A DNA stretch of 6,951 bases from Dehalococcoidia bacterium (GTDB lineage Bacteria > Chloroflexota > Dehalococcoidia > JAUSJJ01): positions 1 to 6,951 of the forward strand of contig JAUSJJ010000073.1 of assembly GCA_030647705.1 (NCBI GenBank), read 5' to 3'. This document shows, one piece after another, positions 1-5,405 of this stretch (position 1 is the stretch's first letter; every line of letters starts with the position of its first letter). Below the pieces are notes generated by a model. It had not been told where the DNA came from. It searched no databases and worked only from the letters and a program-made list of their open reading frames with translations. Both the position numbers and the translations under genes were made by a program.

Positions 1-2
1 AG

Positions 3-167
3 GTCGGCAGTTCAGCGACTCTTGGAACAGGCTCTACCTTGGAGGGAAACATACTGGCGTTAACATCTATCACGATTTCCGATGGCGCAACAGTGAATGG
101 CAGAGCCCTGGCACGTAATGGCGCGGTTGCTTTAGACGACAATACCATTACAAAGCCTGCCCCATAA
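3..167 (+). CDS. C-terminal end of a DUF3494 (ice-binding-like) protein, 5' partial
   Basis: The frame is open from the window edge to a TAA at 165-167, giving 54 visible residues. They carry the hallmark end of the DUF3494 / ice-binding-protein beta-helix: a GNILALTSITI block, then GATVNGRALARNGAV, then DDNTIT just before the stop. In this family that stretch is the last turn of the right-handed beta-solenoid. Members are usually secreted or cell-surface proteins. Some bind ice, while many from non-cold habitats are simply adhesin-like modules, so ice binding cannot be claimed here. The N-terminus, any signal peptide and any partner domain lie off the left edge. The protein ends a few residues after the domain, so no C-terminal anchor follows. 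Family assignment is confident; the biological role is not known. Confidence 0.85.
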   Translation, partial: VGSSATLGTGSTLEGNILALTSITISDGATVNGRALARNGAVALDDNTITKPAP

Positions 168-178
168 GGCATGGGGTA
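158..178 (+). terminator. Small hairpin at the stop codon of the DUF3494 gene, possible weak terminator
   Basis: CCCCAT (160-165) and ATGGGG (171-176) are perfect inverted repeats around a 5-base loop, and the stem extends by one G-T and one T-A pair (158-178). It overlaps the TAA stop codon at 165-167. No run of T follows, so it is not a textbook rho-independent terminator. It is reported because it lies exactly where transcription of the upstream gene should end. Confidence 0.25.
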
Positions 179-332
179 TGCTACGGAGTTGCTACCAATG
201 CGGATACGATTCGTCCTCATGATGAATCACTTCAAACTTTCCATTCACACATCACATTTGACCAGGCTTTGTTAGCAGGCTCACTTTCGCGGCGGGGCGC
301 AAACCGCTGTTTCGGAATTAGAGCCGAGTTAT

Positions 333-366
333 TTGACATAGGCTTCAGAAAGCTGGACAATATAAT
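333..366 (+). promoter_or_regulatory. Sigma70-type promoter candidate for the protease-moxR-VWA operon
   Basis: A perfect -35 hexamer TTGACA lies at 333-338. At 17 bases' spacing it is followed by GACAAT (356-361, 4 of 6 matches to the -10 consensus). A perfect TATAAT follows immediately at 361-366, but at a 22-base spacing that is too long for the same -35. Either -10 would start transcription near 368-374, about 80 bases ahead of the GTG at 451. The site is in the right place and orientation to drive the five-gene block. Confidence 0.55.
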
Positions 367-438
367 GGTGGTTTCTGTTGGCTGAGTCGTTCAGACAACA
401 GGCAGGTGGTTTGTGTGGGGGCGTGGGTTCCTCACATC

Positions 439-443
439 GGGAG
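439..443 (+). promoter_or_regulatory. Ribosome binding site that favours the GTG start at 451
   Basis: GGGAG ends 7 bases before the GTG at 451. The earlier in-frame GTG codons at 406 and 415 have only a weaker AGG (404-406) nearby, so the site favours the later start. Confidence 0.5.
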
Positions 444-450
444 CGTCGTA

Positions 451-1338
451 GTGCGGCAGAACAGTCCCAAATCATCCCCCGTCGCCCCGCCCCAGCCCGA
501 ATCGGTCCGGCTCCAGACCGGTGCGCAATCGCTGCGGCAGCGAGCGAGCGTTTCCTTGGCCCGTTTTCGCAGTGTCCTGCTGGTCGTCGCCGGCATCCTG
601 CTCGCCCTTGCTGCAATGTTCGTTTTCCAGGCGACCAGGCCGCCGCCGCAACAACTGACGCAGAGGGACATCAACGCCGCGGTGGGGCGCGCGCTGGCTT
701 CCGCGACGCCCAGGCCTTCCTACGCGTCTCAAGTGTACGGGATCATTCAGCCATCGGTGGTGCGCGTCGAGGCGCTGGTTCCGGCTACGGAGGGCAAGAC
801 GGGTAACGCTCTTGGCGCCGGCGTTGTGATTGCCGACGATGGCACTATCCTGACCAGCCTTCACATCGTCAGGGATGCGTCAACAGTGCGCGTGATGTTC
901 GCCGATGGCACCGAGTCCGATGCTTCGATTGTGCTGAGCCAGCCTCAGAACGACCTCGCCGTCCTCCGTCCGAACGTAATCCCCGATGACCTGGTTCCGG
1001 CCACCCTGGGCAGCTCCGCGACGCTGCGAGTGGGCGATGAGGTCTTCGCCGTCGGGAACCCGTTTGGGATCAGCGATTCGCTTTCGGCGGGAGTCGTCTC
1101 TGGCTTGAGACGAAGCTTCAGGCCCATCAACGGCGACATAACGCTGCGGAACCTGATCCAGTTCGATGCAGCGGCCAACCCCGGCAACTCGGGCGGCCCA
1201 CTGGTCGATCGGAATGGCGAAGTGGTCGGCATAGTCACCGGCCTTCTGAATCCGACCGAAGACGACGTGTTCATCGGCATAGGTTTCGCGGTTACTATTG
1301 AAACTGCGGGCGCCGCCGGGGGAGCGCCACCGGTGTGA
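451..1338 (+). CDS. Membrane-anchored HtrA/trypsin-like serine protease without a PDZ domain
   Basis: A predicted S1C-type (DegP/HtrA-like) serine endopeptidase of 295 residues from the preferred GTG start. A short, basic, Pro/Gln-rich cytoplasmic head is followed by one transmembrane segment (about residues 41-60, VLLVVAGILLALAAMFVF). This should place the protease domain outside the membrane. The catalytic triad is complete: His138 in TSLHIV, Asp168 in NDLAVL and Ser247 in GNSGGPL. The oxyanion and beta-barrel motifs GAGVVI, VGDEVFAVGNPFG and GIGFAV are also present. The chain stops about 14 residues after GIGFAV, where HtrA proteins usually continue into one or two PDZ domains, so PDZ-mediated substrate sensing is absent. 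It is the first gene of the operon and is followed 33 bases later by moxR. In-frame GTG starts at 406 and 415 would add 15 or 12 residues. The family call is firm; the substrate is unknown. Confidence 0.88.
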   Translation: MRQNSPKSSPVAPPQPESVRLQTGAQSLRQRASVSLARFRSVLLVVAGILLALAAMFVFQATRPPPQQLTQRDINAAVGRALASATPRPSYASQVYGIIQPSVVRVEALVPATEGKTGNALGAGVVIADDGTILTSLHIVRDASTVRVMFADGTESDASIVLSQPQNDLAVLRPNVIPDDLVPATLGSSATLRVGDEVFAVGNPFGISDSLSAGVVSGLRRSFRPINGDITLRNLIQFDAAANPGNSGGPLVDRNGEVVGIVTGLLNPTEDDVFIGIGFAVTIETAGAAGGAPPV

Positions 1339-1355
1339 ACATGACCGAAGAGGGT

Positions 1356-1361
1356 GGGAGG
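1356..1361 (+). promoter_or_regulatory. Ribosome binding site of the moxR gene
   Basis: GGGAGG lies 10 bases before the GTG at 1372, with a closer AAGG at 1364-1367. The alternative GTG at 1354 lies upstream of this site and would have only an abutting GAGG, so 1372 is preferred. Confidence 0.45.
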
Positions 1362-1371
1362 TCAAGGTCAA

Positions 1372-2382
1372 GTGATTGAAGAGACATTCAAGAAACCCGA
1401 AGATGCTCCGTTGATGGAGCAGGTCCTTTACGAGGTTAAGAAGGTCATCGTGGGGCAGGACCACTTGCTGGAGAGCGTGCTGATCGCCATCCTGTCTCAG
1501 GGGCACTTGCTCGTGGAAGGAGTCCCCGGCCTCGCCAAGACGCTGACCATCAAGACGCTGGCAGAAGCGATTCAGGGCAGTTTCAAGCGCATACAGTTCA
1601 CTCCCGACCTGGTTCCCGCCGATCTCGTCGGCACCCGGATCTACAACCAGAAGACCGGCGAATTCGGCACATCGCTGGGCCCCGTGTTCACCAATCTGTT
1701 GCTTGCCGACGAGATCAACCGCGCGCCGGCCAAGGTGCAGAGCGCCCTTCTTGAAGTGATGCAGGAACGCCAGGTCACCATCGGGGGCCAGACGTTCAAA
1801 GTGCCTGAGCCATTCCTGGTGATGGCCACGCAGAACCCGATCGAGACGGAAGGAACATACCCCCTGCCGGAAGCGCAGGTTGACCGGTTCATGATGAAGG
1901 TGCTGGTGGACTATCCCAGCGAGAGCGATGAGTACGTCATTGTTGAGCGGGTGACCGGCCAGCCTACGCCTGTGAAAGCGGTGGTGACCACTGAGCAACT
2001 GATCGACCTTCGTCGCCAGACGGAGAGGGTGTACGTCGATCCATCCCTGATCCAGTACGCGGTCCGGCTGGCGACGGCGACGCGGGAGCCGGACAAGTTC
2101 GGCATCAACGACGTTGCGAAATATATCATGTACGGCGCCAGCCCGCGTGCCTCGATCAACATGATCGTGAGCGCGCGCTCTCTGGCATTTATGCGGGGGC
2201 GAAGCTACGCGGTGCCGCAAGATGTTGCGGATGTGGCGATGGACGTCATGCGGCATCGCCTTGTGCTTTCCTACGAAGCGATGTCCGACGGCGTCGCAAG
2301 CGAGACTGTGTTGAAACGAATTCTGGAGCGGATTCCCGTGCCGGCCCAACCGATGCAAAGCCATGTCAGTACAGAATCCTGA
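1372..2382 (+). CDS. MoxR-family AAA+ ATPase
   Basis: A cytoplasmic AAA+ ATPase of the MoxR group, about 336 residues, the usual length. MoxR proteins act as chaperone-like remodelling motors that work with VWA-domain partners to mature or assemble other proteins. Examples are methanol dehydrogenase and CO dehydrogenase (CoxD). Visible motifs in order (numbered from the GTG at 1372): Walker A GVPGLAKT at about 50-57, Walker B LLLADE at 109-114 followed by INRAP, sensor 1 ATQNPIETEGTYPLPEAQ at about 152-169, then VDRF, and GASPRAS near 255-261, which carries the sensor 2 arginine. All nucleotide-binding residues look intact, so it should be active. A GTG at 1354, six codons upstream, is an alternative start. 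Its last 20 bases overlap the DUF58 gene, which implies translational coupling. The family is certain; the client protein is unknown. Confidence 0.95.
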   Translation: MIEETFKKPEDAPLMEQVLYEVKKVIVGQDHLLESVLIAILSQGHLLVEGVPGLAKTLTIKTLAEAIQGSFKRIQFTPDLVPADLVGTRIYNQKTGEFGTSLGPVFTNLLLADEINRAPAKVQSALLEVMQERQVTIGGQTFKVPEPFLVMATQNPIETEGTYPLPEAQVDRFMMKVLVDYPSESDEYVIVERVTGQPTPVKAVVTTEQLIDLRRQTERVYVDPSLIQYAVRLATATREPDKFGINDVAKYIMYGASPRASINMIVSARSLAFMRGRSYAVPQDVADVAMDVMRHRLVLSYEAMSDGVASETVLKRILERIPVPAQPMQSHVSTES

Positions 2383-3316
2383 GCGAATCCTGCAACGCCT
2401 GGATTGGACCGTCGTTCGCCGCCTCGACGGGCTGCTTCAGGGCGACTACCGCACCCTGTTCCACGGCTTCGGCCTGGACCTGGCTGAATTGAGGGAATAC
2501 CAGCTCACCGACGACGTCCGCTACATCGATTGGAACGTGACTGCGCGGATGCAGACGCCGTACGTTCGCCAGTATGTGGAAGACAGGGAGGTGACTGCGT
2601 GGTTCCTGCTTGACCTGAGCCCGTCGGTGGATTTCGGCACGACGCAGACCCTCAAACGCAATCTGGCAATCGATTTTGTGGCTGTGCTGGCCCGGCTGCT
2701 CACCAGGCACGGCAATCGTGTGGGTGCCATTCTCTTTGGCGGCAAGGTGGAGCGTCTGATCCCCGCGCAAGGCGGCAAGCCGCAGGTATTGCGTCTCATC
2801 CACGACCTGGTAGCCCAGCCGCAGATAAAACGTGCTCCGCCCACAAACCTGACCGTCCTGCTTGAAGCCGCCCTGCGAACGATCAAGCGGCGGTCGCTGG
2901 TCTTCATCGTTTCGGATTTCATCAGCGAGCCGGGCTGGTACAAGCCGCTTGGCGTGCTGGCCCAGCGACATGAGGTCCTCGCGATCCGCCTCTACGACCC
3001 GCGTGAGACCGAACTGCCAGACATGGGGCCGGTCATATTCGAGGACGCTGAGACCGGAGAACAGCTTTATGTGGATACCCATGACGGGAGATTCCGCCAG
3101 CGGTTTGTTGAAGCGGCCCGGCGGCGGGAGTATGAGATGAACGTTGCCTTCGGCCGTGCCGGCGTGGAAGCAATGGCGCTTTCCACTGAAGGTGATATGG
3201 TGCGAGAGATTGTGCGCTTTGCCACGCTCCGCAAGCGAAGGAAGATGGCGCCCGCATCCTTCGCCAGGTCACTTAGCCGTCGTCCGTCGCCTTCATCGGG
3301 CACGATGGGGGGTTAG
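2363..3316 (+). CDS. DUF58 domain protein (VWA-like partner of MoxR)
   Basis: A 317-residue cytoplasmic protein of the DUF58 family, the standard companion of MoxR ATPases. The diagnostic core is present: REYQLTDDVRYIDWNVTAR (about 44-62), then VRQYVEDRE and LLDLSPSVDFGT (82-93). The Asp84-x-Ser86-x-Ser88 series matches the metal-ion-dependent adhesion site (MIDAS) of a VWA fold, although the last position of the usual DxSxSM is Val. Further VWA-like elements are Thr161 in PTNL and Asp185 in VSDF. There is no membrane segment, unlike many longer DUF58 proteins. The final 30 residues are basic and Ser/Pro/Arg-rich, probably disordered. The ATG lies inside the end of moxR and lacks a clear Shine-Dalgarno sequence, so translation probably depends on ribosomes finishing moxR. 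Its function is inferred to be adaptor or substrate binding for the ATPase. Confidence 0.92.
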   Translation: MSVQNPERILQRLDWTVVRRLDGLLQGDYRTLFHGFGLDLAELREYQLTDDVRYIDWNVTARMQTPYVRQYVEDREVTAWFLLDLSPSVDFGTTQTLKRNLAIDFVAVLARLLTRHGNRVGAILFGGKVERLIPAQGGKPQVLRLIHDLVAQPQIKRAPPTNLTVLLEAALRTIKRRSLVFIVSDFISEPGWYKPLGVLAQRHEVLAIRLYDPRETELPDMGPVIFEDAETGEQLYVDTHDGRFRQRFVEAARRREYEMNVAFGRAGVEAMALSTEGDMVREIVRFATLRKRRKMAPASFARSLSRRPSPSSGTMGG

Positions 3317-3327
3317 GGGAGGAAGGG

Positions 3328-4344
3328 ATGTCTTTCGTTTGGGTCCAGATGCTATGGCTGCTGCTGTTCGTGCCCGGGCTCGCCACTGTCTACATCGTAT
3401 TGCAGCGAAGGCGGCGCAAGTATGCGCTGCGCTATGCCAGTCTCTCCCTGGTCAAAGAAGCGCTCGGGCGCGGGCCGGGAATTCGCCGTCACATTCCCGC
3501 CGTGCTGTTTCTAGTGGCGCTGACGGTCATGATCGTCGCGCTGGCGCGGCCGGTGGCAACCATCCTGCTGCCATCACAACAGGGGACCGTCATCCTCACC
3601 GTCGACGTTTCCGGGAGCATGAGAGCGGACGATTTGAAGCCGAACCGCATCGAGGCAGCGAAAGCGGCGGCGCGGGCTTTCCTGGAGAGTCAACCGAAGA
3701 ACGTCCGCATTGGCGTGGTCTCTTTCAGCGAGGGCGCGTCTCTGGTTCAGGCCCCGACCGTAGACCGTGAGGCTTTGCTTGCGGCAATCAACCGCCTGGC
3801 GCCGCAACGTCGTACTGCCATCGGGAGTGGCATAGTGGCGTCGCTGGACGCTATTTTTGAAGAGCCCGGCGCGACGCCGACGCCTTTTTCGCGGGATGCA
3901 CTCCCGCTTCAGCAGGCGACAGCCACGCCGATGCCAATGCCGCAGGGCTCCTACGCTTCCGCGATAATCATTCTGCTCAGCGATGGCGCCAGCAACACCG
4001 GCCCGCGGCCGCAGGATGCCGCTGACCAGGCATCAAGCCGAGGGGTGCGCGTCTACACGGTCGGGGTGGGCAGCCCTGAAGGGTCGGTGTTGAATTTACA
4101 GGGGTACTCGATGCGCGTGCGACTGGACGAGGAGACCCTCAAGAAAGTCGCGGAGGTGACAGGCGGCGCCTACTTCAGGGCGGAAACCGAGACCGATTTG
4201 AGCAACATCTATCAGAATCTGGGGACGCGCCTGGTGTTCAAACCGGAACAGACCGAACTCACGGCGTGGTTCACCGGCGCGGGCGCCGCAGTCATGCTCA
4301 TCGCCGGGATGCTCTCGCTGTTGTGGTTCAGCCGGCTGCCCTAG
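3328..4344 (+). CDS. BatA-like membrane protein with a von Willebrand factor A domain
   Basis: A 338-residue integral membrane protein of the BatA/VWA type. Two N-terminal transmembrane segments (about 8-26 and 57-75) flank a basic loop containing QRRRRKYALRYA, and a third closes the protein (about 314-334). Between them lies a VWA domain with a complete MIDAS: Asp93-x-Ser95-x-Ser97 in DVSGSM, Thr163 in RRTAIG and Asp219 in LSDGASNTG. It should bind a divalent cation and a protein ligand. Between the Thr and Asp motifs there is a Thr/Pro/Met-rich insert (about 180-206, TPTP and TATPMPMP) that reads as a flexible loop. The ATG is preceded by a strong purine-rich site (GGGAGGAAGGG), 11 bases after the DUF58 stop codon. 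In Bat-type operons such proteins work with MoxR and DUF58 proteins at the membrane. The biological process served here is not evident. Confidence 0.92.
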   Translation: MSFVWVQMLWLLLFVPGLATVYIVLQRRRRKYALRYASLSLVKEALGRGPGIRRHIPAVLFLVALTVMIVALARPVATILLPSQQGTVILTVDVSGSMRADDLKPNRIEAAKAAARAFLESQPKNVRIGVVSFSEGASLVQAPTVDREALLAAINRLAPQRRTAIGSGIVASLDAIFEEPGATPTPFSRDALPLQQATATPMPMPQGSYASAIIILLSDGASNTGPRPQDAADQASSRGVRVYTVGVGSPEGSVLNLQGYSMRVRLDEETLKKVAEVTGGAYFRAETETDLSNIYQNLGTRLVFKPEQTELTAWFTGAGAAVMLIAGMLSLLWFSRLP

Positions 4345-4395
4345 GCCGCGCAAACCTGGGAAACAGCCGGGGCTTTGCACAGCCACGAGGGGAAT

Positions 4396-4668
4396 ATGAG
4401 CGTCAAGATAAACGTTGCCTCGTTTTCGTACGAGCATACAAACGGACGGAAGGTGGTCGAGACCAGAGGTAGCACAGTGGGCGGGTGCCTCGGCGACCTG
4501 GTTTCTCAGTTCCCCGGACTGGCGGAAGCCTTGTTCGAGCAGGATGGGAAGCTGCGTGACCATCTCCACATCTATGTCAACAATGAACCTGTCTATCCGG
4601 TGGAGATGGCCAGGCCGGTCAGGGACGGTGACGAGCTGCACATCGTGCGGATGACGAGCGGGGGATAG
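4396..4668 (+). CDS. MoaD/ThiS-like small beta-grasp protein with C-terminal Gly-Gly
   Basis: A 90-residue ubiquitin-like protein of the MoaD/ThiS family. In characterised members the C-terminal Gly-Gly is adenylated by an E1-like enzyme (MoeB/ThiF) and converted to a thiocarboxylate. That group donates sulfur to molybdopterin or thiazole. The sequence fits: an N-terminal beta strand (VKINVASF), a central helix region GCLGDLVSQFPGLAEALF (about 30-47), the strand HIYVNNEPVY (58-67), a final RDGDELHIVRMTSGG, and stop directly after GG. The ATG at 4396 has GAGGGG just in front. A TTG at 4375 would add 7 residues and is less likely. It lies 51 bases after the VWA gene on the same strand and may be cotranscribed. 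MoaD-like genes often accompany AOR-family oxidoreductases, and one lies about 740 bases away on the other strand. The sulfur acceptor is not determined; no E1 or MoaE is in the window. Confidence 0.82.
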   Translation: MSVKINVASFSYEHTNGRKVVETRGSTVGGCLGDLVSQFPGLAEALFEQDGKLRDHLHIYVNNEPVYPVEMARPVRDGDELHIVRMTSGG

Positions 4669-4708
4669 GGGTGTGGCAGCAGGCGGCGATATTGACCTTG
4701 CTGCTGAC

Positions 4709-4738
4709 TTGCACGACAGTGGCGATTTACTGTATCAT
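4709..4738 (+). promoter_or_regulatory. Promoter candidate for mazEF
   Basis: A weak -35 (TTGCAC, 4709-4714) and a -10-like TATCAT (4733-4738) are separated by 18 bases. Transcription would start near 4745, inside the palindrome at 4740-4753. The proximity of promoter, operator and gene is typical of an autoregulated toxin-antitoxin operon. The -35 is a poor match, so the exact hexamers are uncertain. Confidence 0.4.
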
Positions 4739-4753
4739 CTTTGTATATACAAA
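4731..4753 (+). promoter_or_regulatory. Palindromic operator candidate for MazE/MazEF autoregulation
   Basis: TTTGTATATACAAA at 4740-4753 is a perfect 14-base palindrome centred between 4746 and 4747, 15 bases before the mazE ATG. A further TGTAT half-site lies at 4731-4735, exactly 11 bases (one helical turn) before the TGTAT at 4742-4746. The set overlaps the proposed -10 and start point, where binding of the antitoxin or the MazE-MazF complex would block transcription. Autorepression is known for mazEF; this site is inferred from symmetry and position. Confidence 0.6.
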
Positions 4754-4768
4754 TGGGGAGGCAAGCAG

Positions 4769-5011
4769 ATGAAAACGCGCGTTGCGAAGTGGGGTAACAG
4801 CCTAGCATTACGTATCCCTAAATCTGTCGCCCGGGAAGTCAGTTTAGACCGCGATGCTCCGGTTGAGGTTCTGGTGGAAGATGGCAGGCTGGTGGTAGTT
4901 CCCCTTACTGGGGCTCGAGTGACTCTGGAAAGCATGTTGAAGCGGGTCACGGAGGACAACATTCACCACGAAGTGGACACGGGTTCCGCAACGGGCAGGG
5001 AAACATGGTGA
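4769..5011 (+). CDS. mazE: MazE-like antitoxin (AbrB/SpoVT DNA-binding domain)
   Basis: An 80-residue antitoxin. Residues 1-45 form the swapped-hairpin AbrB/MazE DNA-binding domain, with the family signature VAKWGNSLALRIPKSVARE followed by VEVLVEDGRLVVVPL. The C-terminal part (TLESMLKRVTEDNIHHEVDTGSATGRETW, broken here at VTEDN / IHHEV for reading) corresponds to the acidic toxin-binding tail of E. coli MazE, which likewise ends in a Glu-x-Trp. The length is close to the 82 residues of E. coli MazE. The ATG is chosen because GGAGG (4757-4761) lies 7 bases before it. Longer in-frame extensions would run through the palindromic operator. The last 7 bases overlap mazF. It should neutralise MazF in the cytoplasm and repress the operon through the palindrome at 4740-4753. 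Confidence 0.93.
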   Translation: MKTRVAKWGNSLALRIPKSVAREVSLDRDAPVEVLVEDGRLVVVPLTGARVTLESMLKRVTEDNIHHEVDTGSATGRETW

Positions 5012-5352
5012 GAGAGAAGGCGTATGTCCCTGGTCGTGGCGACATCGTGTGGATATCTTTGACTCCACAAGCCGGGCACGAGCAATCGGGTCGCCGGCCT
5101 GCGTTGGTGCTTTCGCCTCGGGCGTACAATGATAAAGTTGGTCTCGCTATTCTATGCCCCATAACCAGCCATGTCAAAGGTTATCCTTTTGAGGTCAGCA
5201 TTCCGCCGAAGCTAGCTGTCGATGGAGCGGTGCTCTCGGACCAGGTGAAGAGCCTCGACTGGAGAGCGCGGAAGGCTGAGTTCGTTTGCAGGTTGCCAGA
5301 GAGAGCAGTCAGGGAGACGCTCGAGAAGCTTGGTACGTTGTTGTGTGCCTAA
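5005..5352 (+). CDS. mazF: MazF-like endoribonuclease toxin
   Basis: A 115-residue PemK/MazF-type toxin, an mRNA interferase that cleaves RNA at short sequence motifs. The sequence closely parallels E. coli MazF: YVPGRGDIVWISL at about 7-19, GHEQSGRRPALVLSP at 24-38, CPITSHVKGYPFEV at 51-64 and DQVKSLDWRAR at 79-89. Arg31 and Thr54 align with the E. coli catalytic Arg29 and Thr52, and Glu26 with Glu24, so the toxin appears intact and active. The ATG overlaps the mazE stop codon region by 7 bases (ATGGTGA), which couples translation to the antitoxin. An AGGG lies 4 bases before the start. The cleavage specificity cannot be read from sequence. The gene ends 53 bases before the stop of the convergent AOR-family gene. 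Confidence 0.95.
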   Translation: MVREKAYVPGRGDIVWISLTPQAGHEQSGRRPALVLSPRAYNDKVGLAILCPITSHVKGYPFEVSIPPKLAVDGAVLSDQVKSLDWRARKAEFVCRLPERAVRETLEKLGTLLCA

Positions 5353-5405
5353 GTGTTCCACGCGCGGCCGTGATTGGGGTTTCGGTGCTTTCGGGCAACG
5401 AGGTG
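5353..5405. other. Convergent intergenic gap between mazF and the AOR gene
   Basis: Fifty-three bases separate the two facing stop codons. I see only a 4-bp stem (CACG/CGTG) around a GC-rich loop near 5359-5372 and no T-run on either strand, so no intrinsic terminator is called. Transcripts from the two sides may overlap. Confidence 0.4.

Larger units (their letters stand above)
168..450. other. Intergenic region between the DUF3494 gene and the protease operon
   Basis: About 280 bases without a convincing gene. The stretch up to about 370 is visibly more AT-rich than the genes on either side. It holds the promoter at 333-366 and a leader of about 80 bases before the preferred protease start. 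The only start codon with a Shine-Dalgarno-like GGAG in front (ATG at 198) opens a 25-codon frame without recognisable features. No tRNA, riboswitch or strong repeat was seen. Confidence 0.5.

Noticed and set aside
198..275. Short open frame of 25 codons with a GGAG upstream
   Set aside because: It is very short, has no conserved feature and lies in intergenic DNA. The GGAG match could easily be chance.
1270..1340. Possible frameshift at the protease 3' end hiding a PDZ domain
   Set aside because: The short gap to moxR, with its own ribosome binding site, leaves no room for a PDZ domain, and the neighbouring frames show none.
880..2364. Long open frame of 494 codons on the - strand across the protease and moxR genes
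   Set aside because: It is antisense to two genes with complete family motifs. Its translation is rich in His, Arg and Gln with no recognisable domain, as expected for a shadow of GC-biased codons.
3144..3770. Open frame of 208 codons on the + strand across the DUF58/VWA junction
   Set aside because: It overlaps two well-supported genes in another frame and has an Arg/Ala/His-rich, feature-free translation.
4362..4376. AGCC/GGCT hairpin between the VWA and MoaD-like genes as a terminator
   Set aside because: It has a 4-base stem with a 2-base loop and only three T's after it. It does not argue convincingly against cotranscription.
4677..4706. CAGCAG/CTGCTG inverted repeat after the MoaD-like gene as a terminator
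   Set aside because: It has only a 6-base stem with an 18-base loop and no T-run, which is too weak to call.
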